This document shows positions 16,457 through 24,838 of a stretch of DNA of 64,000 nt, piece by piece (positions within the stretch are counted from its first letter, which is position 1; each line of letters opens with the position of its first letter). The DNA lies in assembly GCA_035516795.1 (NCBI GenBank), contig DATIZX010000074.1:7183-71182 (forward strand), read 5' to 3'. Source of the DNA: DATJBF01 sp035516795. Lineage in GTDB: Bacteria > Verrucomicrobiota > Verrucomicrobiia > Palsa-1439. The notes under the pieces are model-generated. The model was not told where the DNA came from. It searched no databases and saw nothing but the letters and a program-made list of their open reading frames with translations. The translations under genes were made by a program, and so were the position numbers.

Positions 16457-18343
16457 ATGAAACCCGAAGTCTGCGATATTGCCATTCTAACCGTGCTAGG
16501 CATTGAACTCGATGCGATGTTGGCGGCGTTTGGCGTTTTGGACGAGACGGCTTTGATTTTAAGTGGTCGAAAATACTGGAAGGTAAAAATTAACTCACCA
16601 CAGGAGGGACGAAATCTCGATGTGGTAATTGGTTTCTGTGCAAACGCAGGAACGGTTAGCGCAGCTTTGCGCACTGTCCGTCTTCTGCAAGACTTTTCTC
16701 CCGCGCTACTCATACTTGCTGGCATCGCTGCAGGGCACAAGAAGTCATATAAGTTGGGTGACGTGGTCTATGGTAAAAAAATCGCTGATCTTTCCATGGC
16801 GCAGGCGGAAAACGGAAAGATCGTGGTTCGTGCAAGCATTCCTGATTGGTCTGCTGAAGTGGCCCAGCTTGTCGGCTCCTTCACCCCGAAGCAAGGGGCG
16901 TTGAAAGACAAGACCGACGAAATACTCGTCAAACTGGGGAAATCATTGGTGCCTCCTACACGTGCGAAGCATCTGGCTCGTTTCAAGAAGGAAGTATCGC
17001 CCTCTCCCAAAGTACGCGACTGTGTGATCGGTTCGGGAAATCTTCTTGTGCGAGATGGGAAGAAGTTCGTCGAATATCAGAAGATCCAACCTCAGATAAA
17101 GGCGATTGAGATGGAAGCGGCTGGTATGGTTCACGCCGTTCTAGATGGTCATAAAGAGAAGTCTTGGCTGGTTGTTCGAGGGATTTCTGATTTTGGAGAT
17201 TTCGATAAAGACAAATTCATGGACATGCAGCCATATGCCGCCGCTTCGGCTGCAGCATACGTGCGATTATTTGCTGAAGGAGGGTATAATCGACGGATTC
17301 TCGTCGGTGACTCCCCGACACCGCCCTCGACTTCTCCGTCACCTACAGTTCCAACAGCCACATACCAGCCGAGTTTGGCGGTACTTTCGTCCGGAACAGC
17401 TTCCTCCCCGAGCGCTGCCAGCGGGAACAAGCTTGATCAGGAATTGGAGAGAATCCGAGCTGATTGGATTAAAAACCCTAAGGCAGTTGGAATGGACCGC
17501 GCCCGGTCTCTTCGCACGCATGCATATTGGGCCAGTGCGTTGCCAGAAGCTCAAGCGCGTGTCATTCGCTTCGAAGCCGAATTGGCCATGTCTAGCAATC
17601 AGGAGATCACTGTAATTCAGCAGCTTCTGAGCGAAGCCGAGCAGGTAGCTGGCCCCAGCGCTTTCTTTGAAGCGCGCCTTTTGGCAACACAGGGAAATCT
17701 CCAAGGGGCAATTGCTAGGCTTGACTCGCCAAAGACGCTTCAAGAGTGGAATCTGATGATGGCTCTGTTGCTTGAATCCGAGCAGCCTGAGGCTATGGAG
17801 CAACAGTTCGGTAATCCCCCGGATGGAGTTGGTCCTGACAGCGAATCCCACCGCCTGCACGCTCTAGCTTGCATTATGAACAAGCAAATTGAAGCGGCGA
17901 AGACTGCCTTGGAAAAGGCGCAGTTGAAACGCCCGGACGCGTTTGGAATCCGCCTTGCAGCTGCGTTGATAGATTATTATCAAGCGCTTTCTACAGCGGC
18001 ACCCAGCGCAGCGTTCCGGCTCAAACCACTGCCTGTCCCACTGGCTTTCGTAAAACGTGATTCTGATAGTCTCTCCGCACTTGATCGAGCGGAGAGGGAA
18101 TTCTCGCAACTAGTCACTCTATTGCCCGAAGGCGGCCTGCATCGCGAGCTAGAAATCTGGCGCCTCGCTGCGCTGGCAAATCATACAAACAAGCCTAATG
18201 AAGCTTTGCAGCAATGTCTAGCGATCCTCGCCAAGTCGCCGACCGACCCATTGACGCTTCAATGGGCCTTTGAGCGAGGTTACAATGCGAATTCATCTCA
18301 AAGTATTAGTGCTCTAGCCGCGGAGTTGGATATCAAGCTATGA
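16457..18343 (+). CDS. Nucleoside-phosphorylase-domain / TPR protein, probable conflict-system effector
   Basis: 628 residues. Residues 1-285 form a PNP/UDP-phosphorylase (MTAN-like) domain: opening DIAILTVLGIELDAML, LLILAGIAAG, the E-M-E triad at 218-220 (KAIEMEAAGMVHAV) and Asp245 in VVRGISDFGDFDKD. These positions match the ribose-binding and general-acid residues of MTA nucleosidase. A Ser/Pro/Thr-rich linker (about 290-335) leads to TPR-like helical repeats (about 335-628). PNP-family domains in immune proteins (for example Detocs, CBASS and Avs systems) cleave ATP during abortive infection, so an NTP- or nucleoside-cleaving effector is inferred. The stop overlaps the next start in ATGA, so the two products are probably made together. 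G/C is lower than in neighbouring genes. There is no clear Shine-Dalgarno. Confidence 0.75.
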   Translation: MKPEVCDIAILTVLGIELDAMLAAFGVLDETALILSGRKYWKVKINSPQEGRNLDVVIGFCANAGTVSAALRTVRLLQDFSPALLILAGIAAGHKKSYKLGDVVYGKKIADLSMAQAENGKIVVRASIPDWSAEVAQLVGSFTPKQGALKDKTDEILVKLGKSLVPPTRAKHLARFKKEVSPSPKVRDCVIGSGNLLVRDGKKFVEYQKIQPQIKAIEMEAAGMVHAVLDGHKEKSWLVVRGISDFGDFDKDKFMDMQPYAAASAAAYVRLFAEGGYNRRILVGDSPTPPSTSPSPTVPTATYQPSLAVLSSGTASSPSAASGNKLDQELERIRADWIKNPKAVGMDRARSLRTHAYWASALPEAQARVIRFEAELAMSSNQEITVIQQLLSEAEQVAGPSAFFEARLLATQGNLQGAIARLDSPKTLQEWNLMMALLLESEQPEAMEQQFGNPPDGVGPDSESHRLHALACIMNKQIEAAKTALEKAQLKRPDAFGIRLAAALIDYYQALSTAAPSAAFRLKPLPVPLAFVKRDSDSLSALDRAEREFSQLVTLLPEGGLHRELEIWRLAALANHTNKPNEALQQCLAILAKSPTDPLTLQWAFERGYNANSSQSISALAAELDIKL

Positions 18344-21300
18344 AAGCGCATCCGACACAGCTTTTCGCCTTACTCTTCGCCGACGGCAAGTACGAGAGTC
18401 TTGCCAAAGCTCTTGAACAAACTCGGGACAATATGGAATCGGCCGGTGAGGGTCACCTCTGGCGTTTTTGGAAGGCGGCGCTTCTTGCAGCGCGCGGGGA
18501 GTATGGAGAGGCTGAGACTATCGCGAAAACGTTGGGTGACTCAGAACGAATTCAGGCGCGCCGCCTCATTGTCACTACTCGGGCGCAAAAAGACCAAGAT
18601 TGGCCCAGCGCAATCTCGTTTTTCGAACAACTGTGGCAAGCCTCTCACTCGCCTGCTGACTTACTTGCGTTATGTGAAGTACAGCTCCATGCTGGAAATC
18701 CCACCTTCGTCGCTGAGCGCGCAAAAGACTTAGTGAACTCCGTCGGTACAACGGCTGCCCTCCGTATCGCACTTGAAGGCACCCTGCGTATGAAGAATTG
18801 GCGGACTTGCCTAGAACTTCTCCACGAAAACTCGAAGATTTTCCCCAATGGAGAACTTCCAACTGATTTAAGGCGTTTGCAAATAAGCTGCGAGCAGCGC
18901 CTCGGCATGCTTACCGATGCTGTCAAGCATGCAGAGGACTTGGTGACTAAAGAAGGCACTACGGAGAATACAGCCCTGCTTTTCCAGCTACGTGTAGACG
19001 CCGGTCAGCTTAAGGAGGCCACGTTGCCCGCGAGGCAGTTGTTGCATCATCCCGAGACTCCCGCGAGCACTTTGGTTCGTGTCGGATGGGTGATGAGACT
19101 TACCGATCCGGTACTCGCTGAAGCCGCGTTAAGGAAGGCCGTCGAACGCGGCGTGTCCGGCCCTCAAGAAACCGCGTTAGCTACTTCACTCGCCCACGCA
19201 CTTCCCGCGCGTGATCTTCAGGAAATTTTGGTTCCTAAGATGGTAGAAGAGGCGAAAAAGCCAAATCCGTTCTTACGCAGCATGAAGTTCGAAGAGCTGT
19301 TAACATGGAAGCGTGAGAGCGATGAACGGCTGAACGATGCGACCGCATTATTGCGCGCAGGTAGAATCCCTCAGGTTGTATGGAATAGGGTGGCAAACAC
19401 ACCGCTCGCCGCATCTTCAATATTGGCAATAGGACAGGAAGGAAATGCCCGCGACCTGTCGGTTTTTCCAGCAGTGTTTTTCCAACACGGTTCGAGACCT
19501 ATTCAGACACCAAACCGCGCGGTTAAAGCCTTGTATCTGGATACGAGCGCTTACATCAACGCTCATGAGTTGGGAATTCTGCCGCTTGTGGAAAGGTCGT
19601 TTCCGTCGCTTATGGTTCCGCCCTCTCTTCGCAAATCTCTCGTACAGCAGCTCGATGCTAGCAAGGAGTCTCAACCCGACTGGGATGCAGCACGACGTCA
19701 GGTGATAAAGATTGTCGATCAGAAGAAGATTGCGATATGGTCTCCCCCACCGGCGAGGCTCGGTGAGCCAGCCTCGCGGGACGGTGTATCTCGTGAATGG
19801 TGGCTTGCTCTGGAAGAAACTAACCACCGCGACGGACTCATGGTTGATATGTGGCCGAAACTCCGGGACGATGGCGAGCCATTTCTGCCCCCAGTAGAGA
19901 TTCTGCAGCGCATGACCTCTGGAGCAGCTCTGGCGGAGTTTCTGCAGGAAGAGGGTCTAATATCTCAGAGTGAGACAAAGACAGCACTTGCCGAAGTGGC
20001 ATCAGTGTCGAGTGGACTTCCTGATGCCACAAAGCCTAGGAACGACCAAGTGATCTTTATTGAGCAAGGAGTCGCGGAGATCTTAGCGCACGCGCATATT
20101 TTGAAGCCTTTGGTTGAGGCCTTCAAAATTGTAGTACCCGAGAGAGCCATAATGTGGCTCCGATACGATCAACGCGCTGAAGAACTACGTAATCGAGTGC
20201 AGAGTCGCATTCAGATGATGATAGATAGACTGCGCACATCTAATCAAATAAAGGACTTTGTTCTGTCCGAAGAGGTACGAGGCGCCAGTCCAGAGCTGAA
20301 TCTTGACGCGGCTACGAAAACAATCGCCGAATTGCTTCAGGCACCTGCAGGCGATGGGCACTTCGTTTGGGTCGATGATCGGTTCTTAAACTCGCACGAC
20401 ACTATCGGAAAAGTACCGACGATTACCACACTGGAATTGCTTGATGAATTGCAGCGTGGTGCGAGCCTCCCGAATTTGGGGTATTTTTCATATCGGCACA
20501 AACTTCGTAAGGCTGACTTTCGGTATATCCATCTGAAATCGGATGAGCTTCTCCATTATCTCATGCAAGCGCCAGAGCGTGAAAATCGGATAGTTGAGAC
20601 TGCGGAGCTAGCTGTTCTGCGGAAGTATTTTGCGCGTGCGATTCTTGACACCGGAACTATCCAGATTCCACCGCTTAACTTCGCTGCACCGAAACCAAAT
20701 GGCGAGATAGATTTTCTGGTGACCGCTACAAAAGGTGTCATTGAGGTGCTTGAGAAAATTTTCGCGACGGCAAACCAGTCCGAAAGACTTCAGTATGCGC
20801 GTGCTGACTGGGTGTTGCACGCGGTTTGGCTTGATCCCAGCCACTTACGGGTGATTCTTGGCCAAACACCCCTTAGAGAATTTGCACCCGCGCAAGCCAT
20901 TAAGATCGCCGGCTTAGGTGAAGATTTACTGCTTAGTCGCGGGCTAAACAGGGGAATATTCGGTGACGATGAACGGTTACGTCGTTACATGACGTGGATA
21001 GAAACGCGTCTCCTCAAAGACCAACAGCGTTGTGACGACGCAGCAAGGCAAATTCGCTCGCTGTTGGAGAAGTCAGTGAGTGAATCGTCGCGTGGAAGAA
21101 AACAAGATCAAGTGCGGCTTGCCGTTATGGCAAATTGGTTTCTAGCTCTTCCACACCGTGTTCGCCGCTCTGTCAGATTGAACAAAGACTGCCGAAAAGC
21201 TCTTGGCATCACAGACCGGACGGTAGTGAACGTTGCAGATGTCGCGTTCAAATCATCGGCCTTTTGGGTTGCAGCGGCGTCCGCGTACGATGGTGCCGAA

Positions 21301-23085
21301 ACGAAAATTGCACCAGTGGGTGGAGGTGAGGAATTCACCGTTCAGTTGATCCGCCAAAATGGTCATCCAACTCTGACCTTGCGTCGTGCAGGCATGCAAG
21401 AAAAATGGGGAATGGAAGATGACGCCTTAGATTTGCTCGGCAATGACCTTAAGCGCCGTATTGCTGTATTGGATGCGCACCCGGAATGGTTCGAGAGCGT
21501 CGCTTCCCACTCGCGGCAAGCTAAGCAACGTATTGCGAGGTTGAAGCGTGGAGAACGCGTTCCCCGCCTCGACAAGATTCGCCAACGATCAGCATGGCAC
21601 TTCTATAAGGCACTTGAAATGCGTTTAACATCGACGCACAGTTCAACGCTTAGTCAGATGTCCCCTCCTGACGCAAAGGAACTCGCAAGTTATCTTCGCC
21701 TTCGATCCAGTTCGAATGGATCGCTAACGGCGCGGGAATTCGACTTGGGGGCAAAACGTCTCGTAGCTGAGCTAGATCTATCCGAGGCATTTAGCCGTTT
21801 AGCCAGCTTACCGCGTAACCTTCCTGCTGCATTCCTGTGCGAGTTTGACAAGCTCACGAATGGCGGCAAGAAGTCGTTTCTTTCTGGGCTCAAGAATCGT
21901 ACCCACTCCCCTCTAACGCGGTTGCACTATTTATATTTGCTAAGACGCGGCGGCTCTGGCTTCACCAGCGAAGCACGCCAACTTAAGAGGGAACTACTGA
22001 ACCCCCAAGCGGAGTCTAACGCCTCAGCGTTCCTCCAAGTACTTTCTTGGTCTTGGAACCAACTCGGCGACACATCTGAAGAAACATCAGTGTCTCCCAC
22101 CATGAGGCTTGCGCTTGCATGGGCACACGCCGAGCCTCTTTTTGCTTTACTTCGTCGCGGTAGCGAGGCGGCACAAATAGAGACATTCTTCAGCAGTAAT
22201 AATCGATTGTCGCCCAAGGAAACAATTACCGGAAGTGCAGGAGAAGAAGATGCAGCACACCCGCGACATTTAACGCCATCTATATTCCTAATCTGCGGCA
22301 TCGCTTGGGCGTTACGGGATGACGCAGCAGCTTTCGCTGCGGATGACCCCAGCTTGCTCACTCGGGCTTCGGAGGTATGTTTTCGGCAGCATGAGTCACT
22401 GCGCTGGCCGAGACTCGAGTGGTTGGATGACCCAACCTTCTGGAGCAATGGTTTGGGTTCGTTTTTCGGCGAACCACGAGAGATATTGTTGAAGCCGATT
22501 CTTGGCCCGGAAAGATCGGCGGAACTTTCCTCGCAGCGAGTATTCCGCGAAATTGAAGCGGCGGTGTCTTCATTGGAAACCACCCCGTCCAATCATGATG
22601 CGTGGTTGATCTTAGGGGCCTTGTTACGAGCACCCTCGTCGTGCCCTCCCGCATTACGCGCGCGTGTAAAAGCTCTCATTGAACGTTACGATGTTATTTC
22701 TGGCGAATTTTCCGAGACAGAGAGATTTCCGATTCTATTTGCAATGGCTGCGCAAGCTTGGCCGATAGGTGGTGCTTCACTGGCAGAACACCTCGTAAAG
22801 AAAATCGCTACATTTGCGCAATGGTTATCGGAACGGGGCGAGAAAACGACATTTAAGCGCGAACTAGCGGTACTCAATTGTGCAGAGGCATTAGCCCGTT
22901 CGGCTCCGCCAGATAGATCGGCGGGTCTCTTTGTCAGGGCGATTGACGCTTGTCTCAACGCTTGGCCCAATCTTGCCAATTCGCTGCCTGGAGGACCAGG
23001 CCTCTTTCTCGCATTGCCTCCTCAACAGCTAGCCGAATGCTGGCCTCTCCTGATGCGTCTCCGCAGGGACTGCGTAACAATATGA
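18340..23085 (+). CDS. Giant TPR / PIN-like domain protein, partner of the PNP-TPR protein
   Basis: 1581 residues. Residues 1-370 are TPR-like helices. A PIN-like nuclease start follows (ALYLDTSAYINAHELGIL, Asp401 leading; VPPSLRKSL). About 170 residues later comes a second PIN-like opening (VIFIEQGVAEILAHAHIL with Glu575; IVVPERAI) and a PIN-like end (FVWVDDRFLNSHDTIG, Asp679-Asp680; TTLELLDELQRG). So there is either one PIN with a large insertion or two partial PINs. Residues about 730-1581 are mostly helical and unrecognised. PIN domains are metal-dependent RNases and common toxins. I recall a described class of conflict proteins joining TPR, a GreA/B C-terminal-like domain and PIN; membership is not established and I see no clear GreA/B-like part. 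Translation is coupled to the upstream gene through ATGA. Confidence 0.7.
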   Translation: MKAHPTQLFALLFADGKYESLAKALEQTRDNMESAGEGHLWRFWKAALLAARGEYGEAETIAKTLGDSERIQARRLIVTTRAQKDQDWPSAISFFEQLWQASHSPADLLALCEVQLHAGNPTFVAERAKDLVNSVGTTAALRIALEGTLRMKNWRTCLELLHENSKIFPNGELPTDLRRLQISCEQRLGMLTDAVKHAEDLVTKEGTTENTALLFQLRVDAGQLKEATLPARQLLHHPETPASTLVRVGWVMRLTDPVLAEAALRKAVERGVSGPQETALATSLAHALPARDLQEILVPKMVEEAKKPNPFLRSMKFEELLTWKRESDERLNDATALLRAGRIPQVVWNRVANTPLAASSILAIGQEGNARDLSVFPAVFFQHGSRPIQTPNRAVKALYLDTSAYINAHELGILPLVERSFPSLMVPPSLRKSLVQQLDASKESQPDWDAARRQVIKIVDQKKIAIWSPPPARLGEPASRDGVSREWWLALEETNHRDGLMVDMWPKLRDDGEPFLPPVEILQRMTSGAALAEFLQEEGLISQSETKTALAEVASVSSGLPDATKPRNDQVIFIEQGVAEILAHAHILKPLVEAFKIVVPERAIMWLRYDQRAEELRNRVQSRIQMMIDRLRTSNQIKDFVLSEEVRGASPELNLDAATKTIAELLQAPAGDGHFVWVDDRFLNSHDTIGKVPTITTLELLDELQRGASLPNLGYFSYRHKLRKADFRYIHLKSDELLHYLMQAPERENRIVETAELAVLRKYFARAILDTGTIQIPPLNFAAPKPNGEIDFLVTATKGVIEVLEKIFATANQSERLQYARADWVLHAVWLDPSHLRVILGQTPLREFAPAQAIKIAGLGEDLLLSRGLNRGIFGDDERLRRYMTWIETRLLKDQQRCDDAARQIRSLLEKSVSESSRGRKQDQVRLAVMANWFLALPHRVRRSVRLNKDCRKALGITDRTVVNVADVAFKSSAFWVAAASAYDGAETKIAPVGGGEEFTVQLIRQNGHPTLTLRRAGMQEKWGMEDDALDLLGNDLKRRIAVLDAHPEWFESVASHSRQAKQRIARLKRGERVPRLDKIRQRSAWHFYKALEMRLTSTHSSTLSQMSPPDAKELASYLRLRSSSNGSLTAREFDLGAKRLVAELDLSEAFSRLASLPRNLPAAFLCEFDKLTNGGKKSFLSGLKNRTHSPLTRLHYLYLLRRGGSGFTSEARQLKRELLNPQAESNASAFLQVLSWSWNQLGDTSEETSVSPTMRLALAWAHAEPLFALLRRGSEAAQIETFFSSNNRLSPKETITGSAGEEDAAHPRHLTPSIFLICGIAWALRDDAAAFAADDPSLLTRASEVCFRQHESLRWPRLEWLDDPTFWSNGLGSFFGEPREILLKPILGPERSAELSSQRVFREIEAAVSSLETTPSNHDAWLILGALLRAPSSCPPALRARVKALIERYDVISGEFSETERFPILFAMAAQAWPIGGASLAEHLVKKIATFAQWLSERGEKTTFKRELAVLNCAEALARSAPPDRSAGLFVRAIDACLNAWPNLANSLPGGPGLFLALPPQQLAECWPLLMRLRRDCVTI

Positions 23086-23112
23086 AGCCAAAAGGGTGCG
23101 CCTAAGGTGACG

Positions 23113-23357
23113 TGATGGGGTCAACTCCGTAGTCGGTAGTGGAGTGATCGCGTCAGAATCTGCACTCCGACAATTCCCCTTCCACGTCCCTGCCTTCCGC
23201 CGCGCGGACGTTTTTCCTGACGAGCAGCAAAGGGTTCAGGGTTCACGGTTCACGGTTGAGGGTTCAGAGAAAACCGACCCCTGGCGCGAAACACCCGAGA
23301 CGTCGCGGGGCATTCGCGCCCTACAATTTTAGAATCGCGTTCATTCCGTGAATTCGT
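23113..23357. repeat. Long direct repeat, copy A
   Basis: Starts TGATGGGGTCAACTCCGTAG and runs through CTTCCGCCGCGCGGA, a GGTTCA-rich stretch, a GGCGCGAA...TTCGCGCCCTACAAT palindrome and GCGTTCATTCCGTGAAT. Copies B (24040) and C (24272) carry the same blocks in the same order. The rest of 23086-23561 shows no gene. Confidence 0.8.
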
Positions 23358-23561
23358 GTGCACCCACCGAAGGCGAGCGGTTCGCGGTTACAGAGCGGCG
23401 CTTAAGAAAGGAGGAGACCTTCGGTCCAAATCAATGCGCGGTCGGGAGACCGGCGCATAACCGATCGACAAAAATTCGAATTCGCGTTCATTCGTGGTTA
23501 CAGCCTCCGCTATGGCAGATGTGTTCTTGCACGCAGGGCCGTTCGCCGGTATTATATCCGC

Positions 23562-23768
23562 GTGAGCACAGTCGAGGAAATCCAGCGCGCCATTGAGCAA
23601 TTGCCCCTCTCGGAACGCGGACGCCTGGCCAAGTGGTTTAACGGCTGGGAAGACGACGAGTGGGACCAACAAATGCGTGCGGATTTCGGTCCGGGTGGGC
23701 GCAATGAGAAGGTTCCCGACCGCGTGAAAGAGGAAATCAAGCGTTACCCGCTCCGTGACCTGCCTTGA
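23562..23768 (+). CDS. Small antitoxin-like protein
   Basis: 68 residues, acidic N-terminal half. The pattern STVEEIQRAIEQLPLSERG with RLAKWFNGWEDDEWDQQM, followed by ADFGPGG, is typical of short antitoxins paired with RelE/ParE-fold toxins. Such proteins wrap around the toxin and repress their own promoter. The start is a GTG at 23562 with no strong ribosome binding site. Its stop overlaps the start of the next gene (TTGA), the tight coupling usual for toxin-antitoxin pairs. It sits between copies A and B of the long repeat. Confidence 0.75.
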   Translation: MSTVEEIQRAIEQLPLSERGRLAKWFNGWEDDEWDQQMRADFGPGGRNEKVPDRVKEEIKRYPLRDLP

Positions 23769-24019
23769 AATCGAAAACGCTGCCCTCTTTCTGGAAATGC
23801 TTCGAACGTCTGCCTGCTGATATCCAAGAGATGGCCCGCCAGAAGTACCGGCTTTGGCAGCGGAATCCGTTTCACAACTCACTTCACTTCAAGGAAGTCC
23901 AGCGCGGTGTGTGGTCAATTCGCCTCACTCAGAAATATCGCGCTCTCGGCCAGGAGCATGACGACATAATCGTGTGGTACTGGATTGGCACACACGACGA
24001 CTACGATCGTCGGGTGTAG
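23765..24019 (+). CDS. RelE/ParE-superfamily toxin-like protein
   Basis: 84 residues, basic. The sequence SFWKCFERLPADIQEMARQ, KYRLWQRNPFHNSLHFKEV, WSIRLTQKYRALG and IIVWYWIGTHDDYD fits the compact RelE/HigB-like fold, whose members cut ribosome-bound mRNA. The residues WSIRLTQKYRALG correspond to the core strand and conserved arginines of the family. The start is a TTG at 23765 overlapping the antitoxin stop. It lies about 680 bases downstream of the PIN-like gene and is bracketed by long direct repeats, so it could be mobile as a unit. Confidence 0.8.
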   Translation: MKSKTLPSFWKCFERLPADIQEMARQKYRLWQRNPFHNSLHFKEVQRGVWSIRLTQKYRALGQEHDDIIVWYWIGTHDDYDRRV

Positions 24020-24039
24020 GCGGTGTCCGCAAACGGGAA

Positions 24040-24273
24040 TTCCGCCGCGCGGAGGTTTTTCCTGACGATCAGTTATACCTAGCGCTATATATAAAGTCCA
24101 AAGTTCAAGGTTCAGAGTTCAAGGTTCACATTGCGGGTTCACGGTTCAAGGTTTAAGGTTCACGGTTGTGCGTTCAGAGAGAACCGACCCCTGGCGCGAA
24201 ACACCCGAGACGTCGCGGGGCATTCGCGCCCTACAATTTTAGAATCGCGTTCATTCCGTGAATCCGTCCCTGT
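24040..24273. repeat. Long direct repeat, copy B
   Basis: Begins TTCCGCCGCGCGGAGGTTTT, includes GATCAGTTATACCTAGCGCT, a run of GGTTCA/GTTCAAG units, the GGCGCGAA-type palindrome and GCGTTCATTCCGTGAATCCG. It lacks the first 75 bases of copy A and has a 30-base AT-rich addition (TATATATAAAGTCC). No gene is seen in 24020-24838. Confidence 0.8.
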
Positions 24274-24590
24274 GATGTGGGTCAACTCCGTAGTCTGTAG
24301 TGAGTGAGCGCGTCAGAATCTGCACTCCGACAATTCCCCTCTCCTTCCACGTCCCTGCCTTCCGCCGCGCGGAGGTTTTTCCTGACGATCAGTTATACAT
24401 AGCACTATATATAAAGTCCAAAGTTCAAGGTTCAGAGTTCAAGGTTCACATTGCGGGTTCACGGTTCAAGGTTTAAGGTTCACGGTTGAGGGTTCAGAGA
24501 GAACCGACCCGTGGCGCGAAACCCCGAGACGTCGCGGGGCATTCGCGCCCTACAATTTTAGAATCGCGTTCATTCCGTGAATTCGTCCCT
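24272..24590. repeat. Long direct repeat, copy C
   Basis: The fullest copy: TGATGTGGGTCAACTCCGTA at its start as in copy A, then the AT-rich GTTATACATAGCACTATATA segment and GGTTCA units as in copy B, then the shared palindrome and end. It directly follows copy B, so B and C are tandem. Confidence 0.8.
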
Positions 24591-24602
24591 GACGACCGAA
24601 TT

Positions 24603-24627
24603 CGGCGGTCACAGACCGCCGCTACAG
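24603..24627. repeat. REP-like palindrome, GGCGGTC-ACA-GACCGCC type
   Basis: GGCGGTC-ACA-GACCGCC followed by GCTACAG. It lies directly after repeat copy C, upstream of gdhA. Confidence 0.65.
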
Positions 24628-24838
24628 AAGTTCTCGGCGATTCTGCGGTGAACGGGTGACTGCACAGAGCGGCGCGCTGGGGGCAGCACGCCCTAAGCAC
24701 TTGTACGCTTCAGTGACCCCGCTTTTTGTGTTGTGTTGGCCCGTAGGAACCTCCTAGCATCATGCGTACACGCCGTAGCATGCGGATCGGCGTTCACGTG
24801 CCGACCGCCAACACGAAATTTATTGGGAGGAATGGTTC

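Noticed and set aside
16457..23085. Prophage or integrative element origin of the PNP/PIN locus.
   Set aside because: No integrase, structural phage gene or attachment repeat is seen at its edges; the low GC and flanking repeats alone do not show a prophage.
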